From assembly GCF_003034985.1 (NCBI RefSeq), contig NZ_PZKG01000034.1, positions 1 through 36,658 of the forward strand: a stretch of DNA of 36,658 nt, written 5' to 3'. Position 1 is the first letter of the stretch, and every line of letters starts with the position of its first letter. Below the pieces are notes generated by a model, which did no database searches, had not been told where the DNA came from, and saw only the letters and a list, made by a program, of their open reading frames with translations. The position numbers and the translations under genes are program-made. The DNA is from Cereibacter changlensis JA139 (GTDB lineage Bacteria; Pseudomonadota; Alphaproteobacteria; Rhodobacterales; Rhodobacteraceae). Below, in pieces: positions 21,948 to 36,618 of the stretch.

Positions 21948-22030
21948 GTTTTCCCAGAGGCCGCTCGGCGTGTCGCCGGATGGCAGGAAGACCGGGCCGA
22001 GGCCCGGCCAGAAACAGGAAGGGATGCGCG

Positions 22031-22291
22031 ATGTCCGCCTCCGAAACGAATGTGAAAAAACAGACCAAACGCCACCGCGGCCCGCTCATCGGCATGATCG
22101 CGGTGCTCGTCTTCGCCCTGGGCCTGTTCGTCTGGTGGCTGATGTACGAGGCCGCGGAGGGCACTGCTCCGGAAGGGGCCGACGTGACCATCGACGGCCG
22201 CACCGGCGACGCGACGCTGGACCGGGCCGACCCGGTGACAGGCGAGCCCGGCGGGACCAGCACCCCGGCGGCTCCGGTCCCGGCGAACTGA
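22031..22291 (+). CDS. Small single-span membrane protein (86 aa)
   Basis: Not recognised. A basic cytoplasmic start (NVKKQTKRHRG) is followed by one helix at about 18-40 (PLIGMIAVLVFALGLFVWWL) and an acidic, Gly/Thr/Pro-rich periplasmic tail of about 45 residues (VTIDGRTGDATLDRADPVTG). AGGAAGGG precedes the ATG, and the longer open frame upstream overlaps gcd without features. It has its own EcfG-type promoter and a strong terminator, so it is an independent stress-regulated unit rather than part of gcd. Confidence 0.75.
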   Translation: MSASETNVKKQTKRHRGPLIGMIAVLVFALGLFVWWLMYEAAEGTAPEGADVTIDGRTGDATLDRADPVTGEPGGTSTPAAPVPAN

Positions 22292-22312
22292 TCCAAGCAC
22301 AGGTTTCACGAC

Positions 22313-22344
22313 AAGGCCCCGGCGCTTCGCCGGGGCCTTTTTCT
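22313..22344 (+). terminator. Rho-independent terminator
   Basis: GC-rich stem AAGGCCCCGGC / GCCGGGGCCTT around GCTTC, then TTTCTTT. It closes the stress-gene block before the glycerol operon. Confidence 0.9.
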
Positions 22345-22390
22345 TTGCCCAAGGCCAGCGTCGCAACGCAGAAAAGCGAAACCTGTCATA

Positions 22391-22436
22391 TTCGTTTTGC
22401 CCGCGAGCGCGCATTAACGAAAATTAACCTTTGACA
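22391..22436 (+). promoter_or_regulatory. glp operon control region
   Basis: TTCGTT (22391-22396) and AACGAA (22416-22421) form an inverted repeat in an AT-rich pocket, and a perfect -35 TTGACA lies at 22431-22436; the -10 (TTCCTT, 17 bases on) is poor. The repeat could be the operator of a DeoR-type GlpR repressor, which known glpDRSTPQUV operons use. No glpR is in this window. Confidence 0.4.
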
Positions 22437-22488
22437 AAAGGTCGCAGCTGCGGTTCCTTGGCCCTGCACGAACAGGGGGGAGACCATC

Positions 22489-24089
22489 GTGGCCATGCGC
22501 ATCGCGACCAGCGATCCGGTCGATCTTTTCGTTATCGGCGGCGGGATCAACGGCTGCGGCATCGCCCGCGACGCCAGCGGCCGCGGGCTCAGCGTGACGC
22601 TGGCCGAGATGGGCGATCTTGCCCAGGCCACCTCTTCCTCCTCGACCAAGCTGTTCCACGGCGGGCTGCGCTACCTCGAGTATTTCGAGTTCCGCCTGGT
22701 CCGCGAGGCGCTGGAAGAGCGCGAGACGCTGCTGGTGGCCATGCCGCATATCAGCTGGCCGATGCGCTTTGTGCTGCCCTATCACGAGGACATGCGCTTC
22801 GAGAGCAACACGCCGGTGTCGCGCATCCTCGGCAGGCTGATGCCTTGGCTGAAGGGTCGCCGCCCGGCCTGGCTGATCCGCGCCGCGCTCTACACCTATG
22901 ACCACATGGGCGGCCGCAAGATCCTGCCCCCGGCGCGCACGCTGGACCTGACCCGCGATCCGGCAGGCCGGGCGCTGAAGCCGAAGTTCACCCATGCCTA
23001 TGAATATTCCGACTGCTGGGTCGAGGATTCGCGCCTCGTCGTGCTGAACGCCCGCGACGCCGAGGCGCGCGGCGCCACGGTTCTGGTGCAGACCAAGGTG
23101 ATCTCGGCGGAACGGCGCGGCGATCTGTGGCACGTGGTGACCGAGGGGCCGGAGGGCCGGGCCGAGCACCGTGCCCGGGCGCTCGTGAACGCCGGCGGGC
23201 CCTGGGTCGAGGATGTGATCCGCAACACGCTGCGCATTAACTCCAGCGAGGGCGTCCGGCTGGTGCGCGGCAGCCATATCGTGACGAAGCGGCTCTTCGA
23301 CCACGACCGCTGCTACTTCTTCCAGGGCACCGATGGGCGGATCATCTTCGCCATCCCCTACGAGCAGGATTTCACCCTGATCGGCACCACCGACCACGAC
23401 CACAAGGGCCCGCCCGGCTCGGCCACCTGCACGCCGGAGGAGCAGGATTATCTCTGCGCCTTCGCCTCGGAATATTTCGCCAAGCCCGTCACGCGCGACG
23501 ACATCGTCTGGACCTATTCCGGCGTCCGCCCGCTCTACAACGATGGCGCCAAGTCGGCGACGGCGGCGACGCGCGACTATGTGCTGTCGCTGGACGAGAA
23601 CGGTCCGCCGCTGCTGAACGTTTTCGGCGGCAAGATCACTACCTATCGGCGGCTGGCCGAAAGCGCGCTCGCGCGGCTGGCGCCGCATTTCCCGCAGGCG
23701 AAACCGGCCTGGACGGCGCGCGTCGCCCTGCCCGGCGGCGATTTCCCGCAAGGCGATCGCGCGGCGCTGACCGCGCGGCTGCAGGCCGATCACGGCTTCC
23801 TGACCCCGGCCTGGGCGGCGCGGCTGATCCGCGCCTATGGCACCGAGGCCTGGCAGGTTCTGCGCGGCGCATGCAATGCCGTTGAACTCGGACGCGATTT
23901 TGGTGCTACGCTGACCGAGGCGGAGGTCGACTGGCTGATGCAGCGCGAATATGCGCGCACGGCGGAGGATGTGATCTGGCGGCGCAGCAAGCTGGGGCTG
24001 CGCATGACGGTGGAAGAGACGAACGCGCTGGCCGCCTACATGCGGTCGGCGCAAGACCGGGCGCTCAGCCCGGCGGCGGAGGGGGGACG

Positions 24090-24093
<4 letters not shown>
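22489..24093 (+). CDS. glpD: FAD-dependent glycerol-3-phosphate dehydrogenase
   Basis: Aerobic, membrane-associated G3P dehydrogenase of 534 aa; it oxidises glycerol-3-phosphate to dihydroxyacetone phosphate and reduces quinone. The FAD fold lies at the start (LFVIGGGINGCGIARDASGR, residues 13-32), followed by LFHGGLRYLEYFEF, the active-site region RGSHIVTKRLF, and GTTDHD. The C-terminal domain starts near FGGKITTYRRLAES. The GTG at 22489 has GGGGGAG about 7 bases upstream; an ATG six bases on is the alternative. It is the first gene of the glp operon and overlaps glpS by 4 bases. In rhizobia glpR usually follows glpD; here it is missing. Confidence 0.95.
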
Positions 24094-25178
<1,085 letters not shown>

Positions 25179-25188
25179 GGGGGAGAGC

Positions 25189-26270
25189 ATGGCACAGATC
25201 ACCCTGTCGAAGCTGGCGCACAGCTACCACCCGACCCCGAAATCCGAGGCCGATTTCGCGCTGAAGGAGATGGATCACGTCTGGCAGGACGGCGGCGCCT
25301 ATGCGCTGCTCGGCTCCTCCGGCTGTGGCAAGACCACGCTTCTCAACATCATCTCCGGCCTCGTGCGGCCCTCGCATGGCCGGGTGCTGTTCGGCGAGAC
25401 CGACATGACCGACGCCCCCACGGCGGAACGCAACATCGCGCAGGTGTTCCAGTTTCCGGTGGTCTACGACACGATGACCGTGCGCGAGAACCTCGCCTTC
25501 CCACTGCGCAACCGCGGCAAGGATGCCGAATACATCAAGCGACGGGTCGACCATATCGCCGCGATGATCGGCATGGAGGAGCGGCTGAACCACAAGGCGC
25601 GCGGGCTGACGGCGGACGCCAAGCAGAAGATCAGCCTCGGCCGCGGCATGGTGAGCGAGGATGTCAACGCCATCCTCTTCGACGAACCGCTGACGGTGAT
25701 CGACCCGCACATGAAATGGGAGCTGCGCACCCAGCTGAAATCGCTGCACCGCGACTTCGGCCATACGATGATCTACGTCACCCACGATCAGACCGAGGCG
25801 CTGACCTTCGCCGACAAGGTGGTGGTGATGTATGACGGGCGCGTTGTGCAGATGGGTACCCCGCAGGAGCTGTTCGAGACCCCGGCGCATACCTTCGTCG
25901 GCTATTTCATCGGCTCGCCGGGCATGAACCTGCTCGACGCGACGGTGCAGGGCAGCGAGGCGACGGTGAACGGCGTGCCGGTGCAGCTTGGCGCGAACTA
26001 CGGCTCGGTCACCGGCCGCGTGCAGATCGGCATCCGCCCCGAGTTCGTCAGCCTGACCGACGAGGAGGGCCTGCCCTTCCGCCTGACCCGGGTCGAGGAC
26101 GTGGGCCGCCACCGCATCATCCGTGGCGAGGTCTTCGGCAAGCCGATGAACCTCGTCGCCCCCGAGGGCCAGCCTGTCGGCGCGGATGCGCGGGTGCGCT
26201 TCGCCTGGCAGATGGTGAACGTCTATTCCGATGACTGGCGCGTGGCGCCGATCGGCGCGAGGGCTGCCTG

Positions 26271-26271
<1 letters not shown>
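25189..26271 (+). CDS. glpT: Glycerol ABC transporter ATPase GlpT
   Basis: Second ABC ATPase, 360 aa. Walker A is GSSGCGKTT at 42-50 (Lys48), with Q-loop FQFPVVYDTMTV, Walker B AILFDEPL and H-loop YVTHDQTEAL with the switch histidine. The signature LSGGQ is replaced by LTADAKQKISLGR, so the GlpS/GlpT dimer probably has only one fully canonical composite site (GlpS signature with GlpT Walker A and histidine). That complementary degeneration fits an obligate heterodimer. GGGGGAG precedes the ATG, 10 bases after glpS. Not to be confused with the enterobacterial G3P antiporter also called GlpT. Confidence 0.92.
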
Positions 26272-27946
<1,675 letters not shown>

Positions 27947-27948
27947 CA

Positions 27949-28221
27949 ATGGCTTGGATGGCCTGGACAACACCGACCGCGATCTTCTTCGCCGTCATCG
28001 CCTGCCTTCTGCTGGTCTTCACCTTCCTCGCGATCCGCTTTCCCGAGACGCCGCGCATCGGCCTCCTCCGGATCGAGACGACGCGCGGCGACCGGCTGTT
28101 CATCTCGCTTCTGGGCTCGGCCTTCCTCTGCCTCGGCTGGCTCGCCGCCTTCGGCTCTCCCCTCTGGGGCGCGCTGATCTGTTGCCTGATCTATGCCGCA
28201 GCGGTGTTCCGCTGGGTCTAG
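27949..28221 (+). CDS. glpU: GlpU, DUF2160 small membrane protein
   Basis: Membrane protein of 90 aa with three hydrophobic segments (TPTAIFFAVIACLLLVFTFL, LFISLLGSAFLCLGWLAAF, LWGALICCLIYAAAVFRWV). Position between glpQ and glpV and the DUF2160 look match GlpU of the rhizobial glpDRSTPQUV operon, a probable accessory subunit of the glycerol importer with undefined role. It starts two bases after the glpQ stop behind GGGGAGG. Confidence 0.88.
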   Translation: MAWMAWTTPTAIFFAVIACLLLVFTFLAIRFPETPRIGLLRIETTRGDRLFISLLGSAFLCLGWLAAFGSPLWGALICCLIYAAAVFRWV

Positions 28222-28271
28222 ATCGGCATGTCTGACGTATAAAGGTCCAACATCTCTGGGAGGAGACAAGA

Positions 28272-29990
<1,719 letters not shown>

Positions 29991-29998
29991 CACTCCCA

Positions 29999-30027
29999 GG
30001 GGGCGGGCTTCGGCCTGCCCCCGTTTC
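29999..30027 (+). terminator. Terminator after glpV
   Basis: Ten-pair stem GGGGGCGGGC / GCCTGCCCCC with a TTCG loop, then GTTTCT. The T run is weak, so partial read-through to glpK is possible. Confidence 0.75.
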
Positions 30028-30029
30028 TC

Positions 30030-30246
30030 CTTGCCCCAAATACTCCCCCGCCGGAGGCGCCCCGGCCCGCCAAGGGCGCACCACATCCCCTCCCGCGCCC
30101 GAATTTTCGCAGAAAATTCGCCCCACCCTGGAGTCCGGGCTCGGGGGGCATCGAGCCCCCGCTCGCCCGGGCTGCCGCGGAGAACACGGAAAATGGTGCG
30201 CGGGCCGCTGGCTGCGGCGCCTCCGGCGGGAGTATTTGGGCCAAGA
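30030..30246. repeat. Dispersed intergenic repeat, copy 2, with terminal inverted arms
   Basis: The arms 30033-30061 and 30216-30242 are reverse complements with small gaps (CCAAATACTCC..GCCGGAGGCGCC against GGCGCCTCCGGC..AGTATTTGG). Inside lie GAATTTTC-GCA-GAAAATTC at about 30099-30117 and the hairpin GGGGGC-ATCGA-GCCCCC at 30144-30160. The unit fills the glpV-glpK gap and resembles a small non-autonomous palindromic element. Confidence 0.7.
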
Positions 30247-30264
30247 AGAAGCCGAGGGACGACC

Positions 30265-31762
30265 ATGAGCCATATCCTTGCCATCGATCAGGGCACGACC
30301 TCGTCGCGGGCGATCCTGTTCGACGCCGCGCTGCAGGTCGTGGCCAGCGCGCAGGAGGAGTTTCCGCAGATCTATCCGCAGCCGGGTTGGGTGGAGCATG
30401 ATCCGGCCGATCTCTGGTCCACCGTCGCGGCAACCGCGCGCGCGGCGGTGGAGCGGGCGCAGCTCGGGCCGGAGGATATCACCGCGATCGGCATCACCAA
30501 TCAGCGCGAGACCGCGTTGGTCTGGGACCGCGAGACCGGGCAGCCGATCCACAACGCCATCGTCTGGCAGGACCGCCGCACCGCCGACACCTGCGAGGCG
30601 CTGAAGGCGGCGGGGCATGAGCCGCTGATCACCGCCCGCACCGGGCTGCTGCTCGATCCCTATTTCTCCGGCACAAAGCTGAAATGGCTGCTCGACCACG
30701 TCGAGGGCGCGCGGGCGCGGGCGGAAGCCGGGCAGCTCTGTTTCGGCACGGTGGACAGTTTCCTGATCTGGAAGCTCACCGGCGGGCGGGCGCATGTGAC
30801 CGACGCGACCAATGCGGCGCGGACCATGCTCTATGACATCCGGCGCGGCGAATGGGATGCGGAAATCTGCGGGCTTCTGGGCGTGCCGCTGGCGATGCTG
30901 CCGGAGGTGAAGGATTGCGCGGCGGAGTTCGGCATGGCGCGCGCCGATCTCTTCGGGCGCGAGATCCCCATCCTCGGCGCGGCGGGCGACCAGCAGGCGG
31001 CGACGGTCGGGCAGGCCTGTTTCAGCCCGGGCATGATGAAATCGACCTATGGCACCGGCTGTTTCGCCCTGCTCAACACCGGGGCCGAGCGGGTGGAAAG
31101 CCGCAACCGGCTGCTGACCACCATCGCCTACCGGCTCGACGGCGAGGTGACCTATGCGCTGGAGGGCTCGATCTTCATCGCGGGCGCGGTGGTGCAATGG
31201 CTGCGCGACGGGCTGAAGATCATCCGCGAGGCGAAGGAGACGCAGCCCCTGGCCGAGAGCGCCGATGCGGCGCAGGATGTGGTGCTGGTGCCGGCCTTCA
31301 CCGGGCTCGGCGCGCCCTATTGGCGACCCGAGAGCCGGGGGGCGATCTACGGCCTCACCCGCAACTCCGGCCCGGCGGAGCTGGCGCGGGCGGCGCTCGA
31401 GAGCGTCGGCTACCAGACCCGCGACCTTTTGGAGGCGATGCGGGCCGACTGGGCGGCGGCGGGGCATGAGGCGGCGGAGGGTGTGCTCAGGGTCGATGGC
31501 GGGATGAGCGCGTCGGACTGGGCGATGCAGTTCCTCTCCGACATCATCGGCGCGCCGGTCGACCGGCCGCAGGTGCGCGAGACCACGGCGCGTGGGGGCC
31601 GCCTGGCTGGCCGGGATGCGGGCCGGGATCTACCCCGGGCCCGAAGCCTTCGGCAAGGACTGGGCGCTGGAGCGGCGCTTCGAACCGGCGATGGACGAGG
31701 CGACGCGGCAGGCCAAATACGCCCGCTGGGGCCGCGCCGTCCAGGCGACGATGGCGGTCTGA
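30265..31762 (+). pseudogene. glpK: Glycerol kinase with C-terminal frameshift
   Basis: Glycerol kinase of the FGGY family (ATP + glycerol to G3P). Residues from [15 protein letters not shown] through [45 protein letters not shown] and [12 protein letters not shown] to [20 protein letters not shown] are all normal. After [11 protein letters not shown] the frame changes: the expected [20 protein letters not shown] and its continuation to a TGA at 31760-31762 lie one base out of frame. An extra base near 31592 (GCGCGTGGGG for GCGCTGGGG) explains it; corrected length is 498 aa. As written, the last ~56 residues are replaced and the frame runs to 31776, overlapping the opposing yihY gene. Sequencing error, true loss or recoding are all possible. 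The start at 30265 lies after GAGGGACG. Confidence 0.85.
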
Positions 31763-32731
31763 TCACTCCGCCGTGACGCCCAGCGTGTCGGCCATCTGCG
31801 CGCCGCGTTCGCCCATCGGCTCCTCCGGGCCGGTGGTGGTGTCGCGCGCGGTCTGGTGCTCCATCTCGGCATTGATCTCGGCGCCGATGATCAGGATGAT
31901 GGTCGCGACCCAGATCCAGAGCAGGAGGCCGATCAGCGCGCCGAGCGAGCCGTAGGTCGCGCCGTAATTGGCGAAATTCTCCAGATAGATGGTGAAGGCG
32001 ACCGAGCCCAGCAGCCAGACCAGCGTGGCGATGCCGCTGCCCCAGGTCACCCAGCGCCATTCCGGCGGCTCGCGGTCGGGGGCGTAGCGGTAGAGCAGCG
32101 TCATCGCCATCGCCACCACCAGCAGCAGCACGGGCCAGCGCAGCAGCCAGAGCAGCGACGCGCCGATGCCGCCGAGGTTCAGCACCGCCAGCACAGCCGG
32201 CACCACCCCCACGGCGAGGATCATCAGGATCCCCAGCGTCATCGCGCCGAGGGTGAAGCTGAAGGACAGCAGCGTGACGCGCAGGAAGGACCGGCTTTCG
32301 CGCTGCTCATGGGCGATATTCATCGCCTCGATGATGGATTTCATCCCGTTGTTGGCGCTCCAGAAGGCGACGGCGAAGGAAAGGAAGAAGCCCCAGGTCA
32401 GCGAGCTGCGCCCGCCCGCGGCCAGCGTGTTCAGCTGGTCGGTCAGCATGGCCATCGCCTCGTCCGGCAGCACGCCGCGCAGCGCCGCGACCTGATCGGA
32501 GATGCTCGCCGGGTCGGCGAATAGCCCGTAGAGCGAGACGAAGGCGGCCAGCGCCGGGAACAGCGCCAGCAGCAGGTAGAAGGTCACGCCGGCGGCGACG
32601 AGGAGCACCCGGTCCTCGCCCACCGCGGCCCAGACCCGCCAGAAGATGTCTTTCCAGCCCTTGGCCGGAATCTTGCGAGGGGCGTCGGCGGTCCGTCCCC
32701 GGCCGGGGTCCTCGGGGGTGGCTGTGGCCAT
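31763..32731 (-). CDS. YihY/BrkB-family inner-membrane protein
   Basis: Membrane protein of 322 aa with about six helices in the YihY/BrkB (formerly 'ribonuclease BN') family. Hallmarks: [20 protein letters not shown] in the first helix, [39 protein letters not shown], and the terminal helix [23 protein letters not shown]. The function of the family is unresolved; envelope lipid transport has been proposed for relatives. The ATG at 32731 follows AGGAGA. Its stop directly abuts the corrected glpK stop (TGATCA), good evidence for that correction. An EcfG-type promoter lies upstream. Confidence 0.88.
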   Translation of the reverse strand: MATATPEDPGRGRTADAPRKIPAKGWKDIFWRVWAAVGEDRVLLVAAGVTFYLLLALFPALAAFVSLYGLFADPASISDQVAALRGVLPDEAMAMLTDQLNTLAAGGRSSLTWGFFLSFAVAFWSANNGMKSIIEAMNIAHEQRESRSFLRVTLLSFSFTLGAMTLGILMILAVGVVPAVLAVLNLGGIGASLLWLLRWPVLLLVVAMAMTLLYRYAPDREPPEWRWVTWGSGIATLVWLLGSVAFTIYLENFANYGATYGSLGALIGLLLWIWVATIILIIGAEINAEMEHQTARDTTTGPEEPMGERGAQMADTLGVTAE

Positions 32732-32757
32732 GCGCGGTCTCCTGTTACAGAGCAGGA

Positions 32758-32782
32758 AACCCCGGGGAAAGGCAGAGGTTCC
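32758..32782 (-). promoter_or_regulatory. EcfG-type promoter of the yihY-like gene
   Basis: Minus strand GGAAC (32782-32778), 16 bases, GGTT (32761-32758). Short leader to the ATG at 32731. Confidence 0.72.
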
Positions 32783-32807
32783 CTCGCGGACGGGCGCGGC
32801 GCCTCAG

Positions 32808-32832
32808 GGAACCAACCCGTCCGGCGCTGGTT
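32808..32832 (+). promoter_or_regulatory. EcfG-type promoter of the molybdenum hydroxylase operon
   Basis: GGAAC 32808-32812, 16 bases, GGTT 32829-32832, divergent from the yihY promoter with 25 bases between the two -35 boxes. Leader of about 50 bases to 32889. Confidence 0.72.
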
Positions 32833-32888
32833 GGCCCCGCAACCTCCCGTCGGAGGACAAGGCACCCCCATCCCCTGCGGAGGCACCC

Positions 32889-33413
32889 ATGAAGACGAGA
32901 CTCTCGATCAACGGCGAGACACACGAGATCGACGCCGACGCCCGGACCACCCTGCTCGACGCGCTGCGCCACCACATCGGCCTGACCGGCACGAAGAAGG
33001 GCTGCGACCACGGCCAATGCGGCGCCTGCACCGTCATCGTCGACGGGCGGCGAGTGAACTCCTGCCTGACGCTGGCCTGCATGCAGGACGGCGCGCAGAT
33101 CACCACGGTGGAGGGGCTCGGCGCCCCCGGCGCGCTGTCGCCGATGCAGGCGGCCTTCCTCGCGCAGGATGGCTTCCAGTGCGGCTATTGCACCCCCGGT
33201 CAGATCTGCTCGGCCACCGCCATGCTGGAGGAGATCCGCGCCGGCTGGCCCAGCCATGTCTCGGCGGATCTCGAGGCCCCTGCCCGGCTGAGCGTCGAGG
33301 AGATCTCGGAGCGGATGAGCGGCAACCTCTGCCGCTGCGCCTGCTATCCCAACATCGTCGAGGCGATCACCCAGGTCGGCGAGGCGGAAACCGTCGCGGA
33401 GGCCGCGGAATGA
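32889..33413 (+). CDS. Molybdenum hydroxylase 2Fe-2S subunit (PaoA-like)
   Basis: Small iron-sulfur subunit of 174 aa. The plant-ferredoxin cluster uses Cys39, Cys44, Cys47 and Cys59 ([19 protein letters not shown]); the helical second cluster uses Cys98, Cys101, Cys148 and Cys150 ([18 protein letters not shown]). It carries electrons from the molybdenum site to FAD. E. coli PaoA has a Tat signal; none is visible here because the protein begins directly with [10 protein letters not shown], so the complex looks cytoplasmic. The ATG at 32889 is 56 bases after an EcfG-type -10. It overlaps the next gene by 4 bases. Confidence 0.9.
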   Translation: MKTRLSINGETHEIDADARTTLLDALRHHIGLTGTKKGCDHGQCGACTVIVDGRRVNSCLTLACMQDGAQITTVEGLGAPGALSPMQAAFLAQDGFQCGYCTPGQICSATAMLEEIRAGWPSHVSADLEAPARLSVEEISERMSGNLCRCACYPNIVEAITQVGEAETVAEAAE

Positions 33414-34399
33414 TCCCCTTCGACTATATCCGTGCCGAAAGCTCCGCCGCCGCCGCCACCGAGGGGTGCCGCCCCGAGACCCAGTTCATCGCCGGCGGCA
33501 CCAACCTGCTGGACCTGATGAAGCTGCAGATCGTCACCCCGGCCCGGCTGGTCGACGTGACCCGGCTCGATCTCGGCGGCGTCGAGGAGACCGCCGACGG
33601 CGGGCTGCGCATCGGCGCGCTGGTGCGCAACAGCGACCTCGCCGCCGATCCGCGCGTCCGGCGCGACTATGCGGTGCTGTCGCGCGCCCTGCTCGCCGGC
33701 GCCTCGGGTCAGCTGCGCAACATGGCGACGACCGGCGGCAACCTGCTGCAGCGCACCCGCTGCCCGTATTTCTACGACACGGCGCAGGCCTGCAACAAGC
33801 GCCAGCCCGGAACCGGCTGCGCCGCGATCGGCGGCGTCACCCGCAACCACGCCATCTTCGGGGCGAGCGAGCATTGCATCGCCACCCATCCCAGCGACAT
33901 GGCTGTGGCGCTGCGCGCGCTCGATGCGGCGGTCGAGGTGGAGACGCCGGACGGCGCCCGCCGGCTGATCCCGATGGCGGAGTTCCACTGCCTGCCCGGC
34001 GACACGCCGCAGATCGAGACGGCGCTCGCCCCCGGCGACCTGATCACCGCGGTCCTCTTGCCGCCGCCGCTGCGCGGCAGCCACATCTACCGCAAGGTGC
34101 GCGACCGGGCCTCCTACGCCTTCGCGCTGGTCTCGGTGGCCGCGGTGGTGCGGATCGAGGCCGGCAGCTTCGCCGAGGTGGCGCTGGCCTTCGGCGGCGT
34201 GGCGCACAAGCCCTGGCGCGATGCGGCGGTCGAAGCCGCGCTTGTCGGCCGTCCCGCCGACCGCGCCGGCTTCGACGCCGCCGCCGACCTGTTGTTGGCG
34301 GAGGCCAGAGGCCAGGGCGGCAACGAGTTCAAGATCCCCCTCCTCCGTCGCACCCTCGTCGCGGTGCTGACCGAGGCTGCGAAAGGCCAGATGCAATGA
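33410..34399 (+). CDS. Molybdenum hydroxylase FAD subunit (PaoB-like)
   Basis: FAD-binding subunit of 329 aa. FAD motifs are [13 protein letters not shown] (27-39) and [17 protein letters not shown]. Four cysteines, Cys118, Cys128, Cys137 and Cys156, fit the extra [4Fe-4S] cluster found in PaoB and 4-hydroxybenzoyl-CoA reductase, which separates this group from ordinary xanthine dehydrogenases and CO dehydrogenases. The C-terminal domain ([20 protein letters not shown]) is the usual CODH FAD C domain. ATGA overlap on both sides. Confidence 0.9.
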   Translation: MIPFDYIRAESSAAAATEGCRPETQFIAGGTNLLDLMKLQIVTPARLVDVTRLDLGGVEETADGGLRIGALVRNSDLAADPRVRRDYAVLSRALLAGASGQLRNMATTGGNLLQRTRCPYFYDTAQACNKRQPGTGCAAIGGVTRNHAIFGASEHCIATHPSDMAVALRALDAAVEVETPDGARRLIPMAEFHCLPGDTPQIETALAPGDLITAVLLPPPLRGSHIYRKVRDRASYAFALVSVAAVVRIEAGSFAEVALAFGGVAHKPWRDAAVEAALVGRPADRAGFDAAADLLLAEARGQGGNEFKIPLLRRTLVAVLTEAAKGQMQ

Positions 34400-36618
34400 C
34401 CGCCCACCTGAAGTTCGACAAGCCCGACGCCCGCAACCGTCTCGACGACATGGCGCAGGGCGTGATCGGCGCGCCCCTGGAGCGCAGCGAGGGCGCGCTG
34501 AAGGTCACAGGCCGCGCCGTCTATGCCGCCGAGCAGGCCCGCAGCCTGCATGGCGCGGCCCATGCCGCCCCCGCTTATGGCGTGCTGGTGCGCGCCACCA
34601 TCCCCAAGGGCCGGGTGCTGTCGCTGGGCCGCGAGGCGGTGCTGGCCATGGCCGGCGTGCGCGCCGTGCTGGCCGACGCCTGCTTCCTGCGCAACCCGGC
34701 GCAGGGCACCGCCGGCAAGGCCCCGGTACAGGGCCCGGAGGAGGTCGCCTATTATGGCCAGCCGATCGCGCTGGTCGTGGCCGACAGTTTCGAGCAGGCC
34801 CGCGATGGGGCGCAGCGGCTCGTCGTGCGCTATGCCGAGGAGGGCGGCGCGCTCGACCCCGAGGCGGTGACGCCGGAACTGCCGGAGAAGAAGCAGAGCG
34901 CGCAGGGCGATCTGGACCGGGCGATGCGCGAAGCGGCCTTCAGCATCGACGTCAGCTACACCACCCCCTCGATGGCGGCGGCGGCGATGGAGCCGCATTG
35001 CGTCATCGCCACCTGGACCGGCGACCAACTGCTGTGTCACGGCAGCTACCAGATGCCGAACTACAACGCGCCGGAACTGGCGGACTCCCTCGGCGTTCCC
35101 GCCGAGAAGGTGCGGATCGTCTCTCCCTATGTCGGCGGCGGCTTCGGCTCCAAGCTCGGGATCGGCCCCGAGGCGGTCGCCGCCGCCTTCGCCGCACGCG
35201 AACTGGGCTGCACCGTCAGCGTCGCCCTGTCGCGGCCGCAGGAGTTCGAGGCGATCACCCGCCGTTCGGCAACCAGCCAGCGCGTCCGGCTCGCCGCCGA
35301 TGCCGAAGGGCGGCTGACCGGGCTCGGCCACGAAGCGCTGGTGTCGAACCTGCCCGACGAGAGCTTCTCCGAGCCGGTGGCGCAGGCCACGCATTTCACC
35401 TATGCCGCCGCGCATCGCCAGATCGTCCACCGCATCGCCCGGGTCAACCTGACCCCGGCCGGCTCGGTGCGCGCCCCGGGCGAGGCGGTCGGAGTGCTGG
35501 TCTTCGAGGCGGCGATGGACGAGCTGGCCGAGGCCGCCGGCATCGACCCGGTCGAGCTGCGGCTGCGCAATATCCCCGACGCCGATCCAGAGACCGGCAA
35601 GCCCTTCTCCTCCAACATGCTGGCCGAGGCGCTGCGCGACGGGGCGCAGCGCTTCGGCTGGCAGGCGCGCCAACCTGCCGGAACCCGCCGCGAGGGCGAA
35701 TGGCTGGTCGGCATGGGCATGGCCTCGGCGGTGCGGGTGAACATGCTGGGCGAGGCCAAGGCCCGCGTCACGCTTTCGCCCGAGGGCACGGCGCTGGTCG
35801 AGACCAACATGACCGACATCGGCACCGGCACCTACACGATCCTGACCCAGATCGCCGCCGAGCTCTTGGGCCTGCCGATGCAGGCGGTGACCACCCATCT
35901 CGGCGACAGCGCCCTGCCAGACGGTCCCGGCTCGGGCGGCTCCTGGGGCGCGGCCTCGACCGGCTCCGCCGTGGCGCTGGCCTGCGAGGCGATCCGCGTC
36001 CGCATCGCCGGGCTGATGGGCTGCGACGAGGAGGAGCTGACGCTGAAGGACGGCCGGGCGATCTGCGGCAACGTCACCCGCCCGCTGCCCGAGCTGCTGA
36101 CCGAAGCGCTGCAGGAGGAAGGGCATCTGGAGCCCGGCGAGGCCGGCAAGGCGGTGCGCAACGCCACCTTCGGCGCGCATTTCGCCGAGGTGGCGGTCAA
36201 TGCCGTCACCGGCGAGGTGCGGGTGCGGCGGATGGAGGGCGCCTTCGCCTGCGGCCGCATCCTGAACGCCAAGACCGCGCGCTCGCAGTGTCTGGGCGGG
36301 ATGACCTTCGGCATCGGCATGGCGCTGATGGAGGAGATGATCCATGACGCGCGCGACGGCCATATCGTGAACCACGACCTCGCCGAATACCATGTGCCGA
36401 CCAATGCCGACGTGCCGCAGCTCGAGGTGCACTTCCTCGACGAGCGCGACGCCTATGGCGGCACGCTGCAGGCCAAGGGCATCGGCGAGCTCGGCATCTG
36501 CGGCGCCGGCGGCGCCATCGTCAACGCGATCTACAACGCCTGCGGCGTCCGGGTCCGCGACATGCCGGTGACGCTGGACAAGGTGCTGGAGGGGCTGATC
36601 GCGCAAGGCATCGACTGA
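34396..36618 (+). CDS. Molybdenum hydroxylase catalytic subunit (PaoC-like)
   Basis: Catalytic subunit of 740 aa, xanthine oxidase family, binding a molybdopterin cofactor. The N-terminal ald_xan_dh a/b hammerhead begins [14 protein letters not shown]. The cofactor regions are [48 protein letters not shown] and [16 protein letters not shown]. The catalytic glutamate is Glu698 ([10 protein letters not shown]). The substrate is likely an aldehyde or a heterocycle; PaoABC detoxifies aromatic aldehydes, which would suit a stress-regulated operon, but the sequence does not prove it. No PaoD/XdhC insertion chaperone gene is seen before the window ends. Confidence 0.9.
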   Translation: MTAHLKFDKPDARNRLDDMAQGVIGAPLERSEGALKVTGRAVYAAEQARSLHGAAHAAPAYGVLVRATIPKGRVLSLGREAVLAMAGVRAVLADACFLRNPAQGTAGKAPVQGPEEVAYYGQPIALVVADSFEQARDGAQRLVVRYAEEGGALDPEAVTPELPEKKQSAQGDLDRAMREAAFSIDVSYTTPSMAAAAMEPHCVIATWTGDQLLCHGSYQMPNYNAPELADSLGVPAEKVRIVSPYVGGGFGSKLGIGPEAVAAAFAARELGCTVSVALSRPQEFEAITRRSATSQRVRLAADAEGRLTGLGHEALVSNLPDESFSEPVAQATHFTYAAAHRQIVHRIARVNLTPAGSVRAPGEAVGVLVFEAAMDELAEAAGIDPVELRLRNIPDADPETGKPFSSNMLAEALRDGAQRFGWQARQPAGTRREGEWLVGMGMASAVRVNMLGEAKARVTLSPEGTALVETNMTDIGTGTYTILTQIAAELLGLPMQAVTTHLGDSALPDGPGSGGSWGAASTGSAVALACEAIRVRIAGLMGCDEEELTLKDGRAICGNVTRPLPELLTEALQEEGHLEPGEAGKAVRNATFGAHFAEVAVNAVTGEVRVRRMEGAFACGRILNAKTARSQCLGGMTFGIGMALMEEMIHDARDGHIVNHDLAEYHVPTNADVPQLEVHFLDERDAYGGTLQAKGIGELGICGAGGAIVNAIYNACGVRVRDMPVTLDKVLEGLIAQGID

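Noticed and set aside
19360-22296. 978-codon frame opposite gcd and neighbours
   Set aside because: It spans two terminators and several promoters of the plus strand and has Arg/His/Gly/Asp-rich shadow composition; gcd is unmistakable on the other strand.
22437-22459. Strong sigma-70 promoter for glpD
   Set aside because: The -35 TTGACA is perfect, but the -10 position reads TTCCTT; kept only as part of the control region.
34114-36606. 830-codon frame opposite the molybdenum hydroxylase genes
   Set aside because: Same shadow composition, and the plus-strand gene has all family motifs and the catalytic glutamate.
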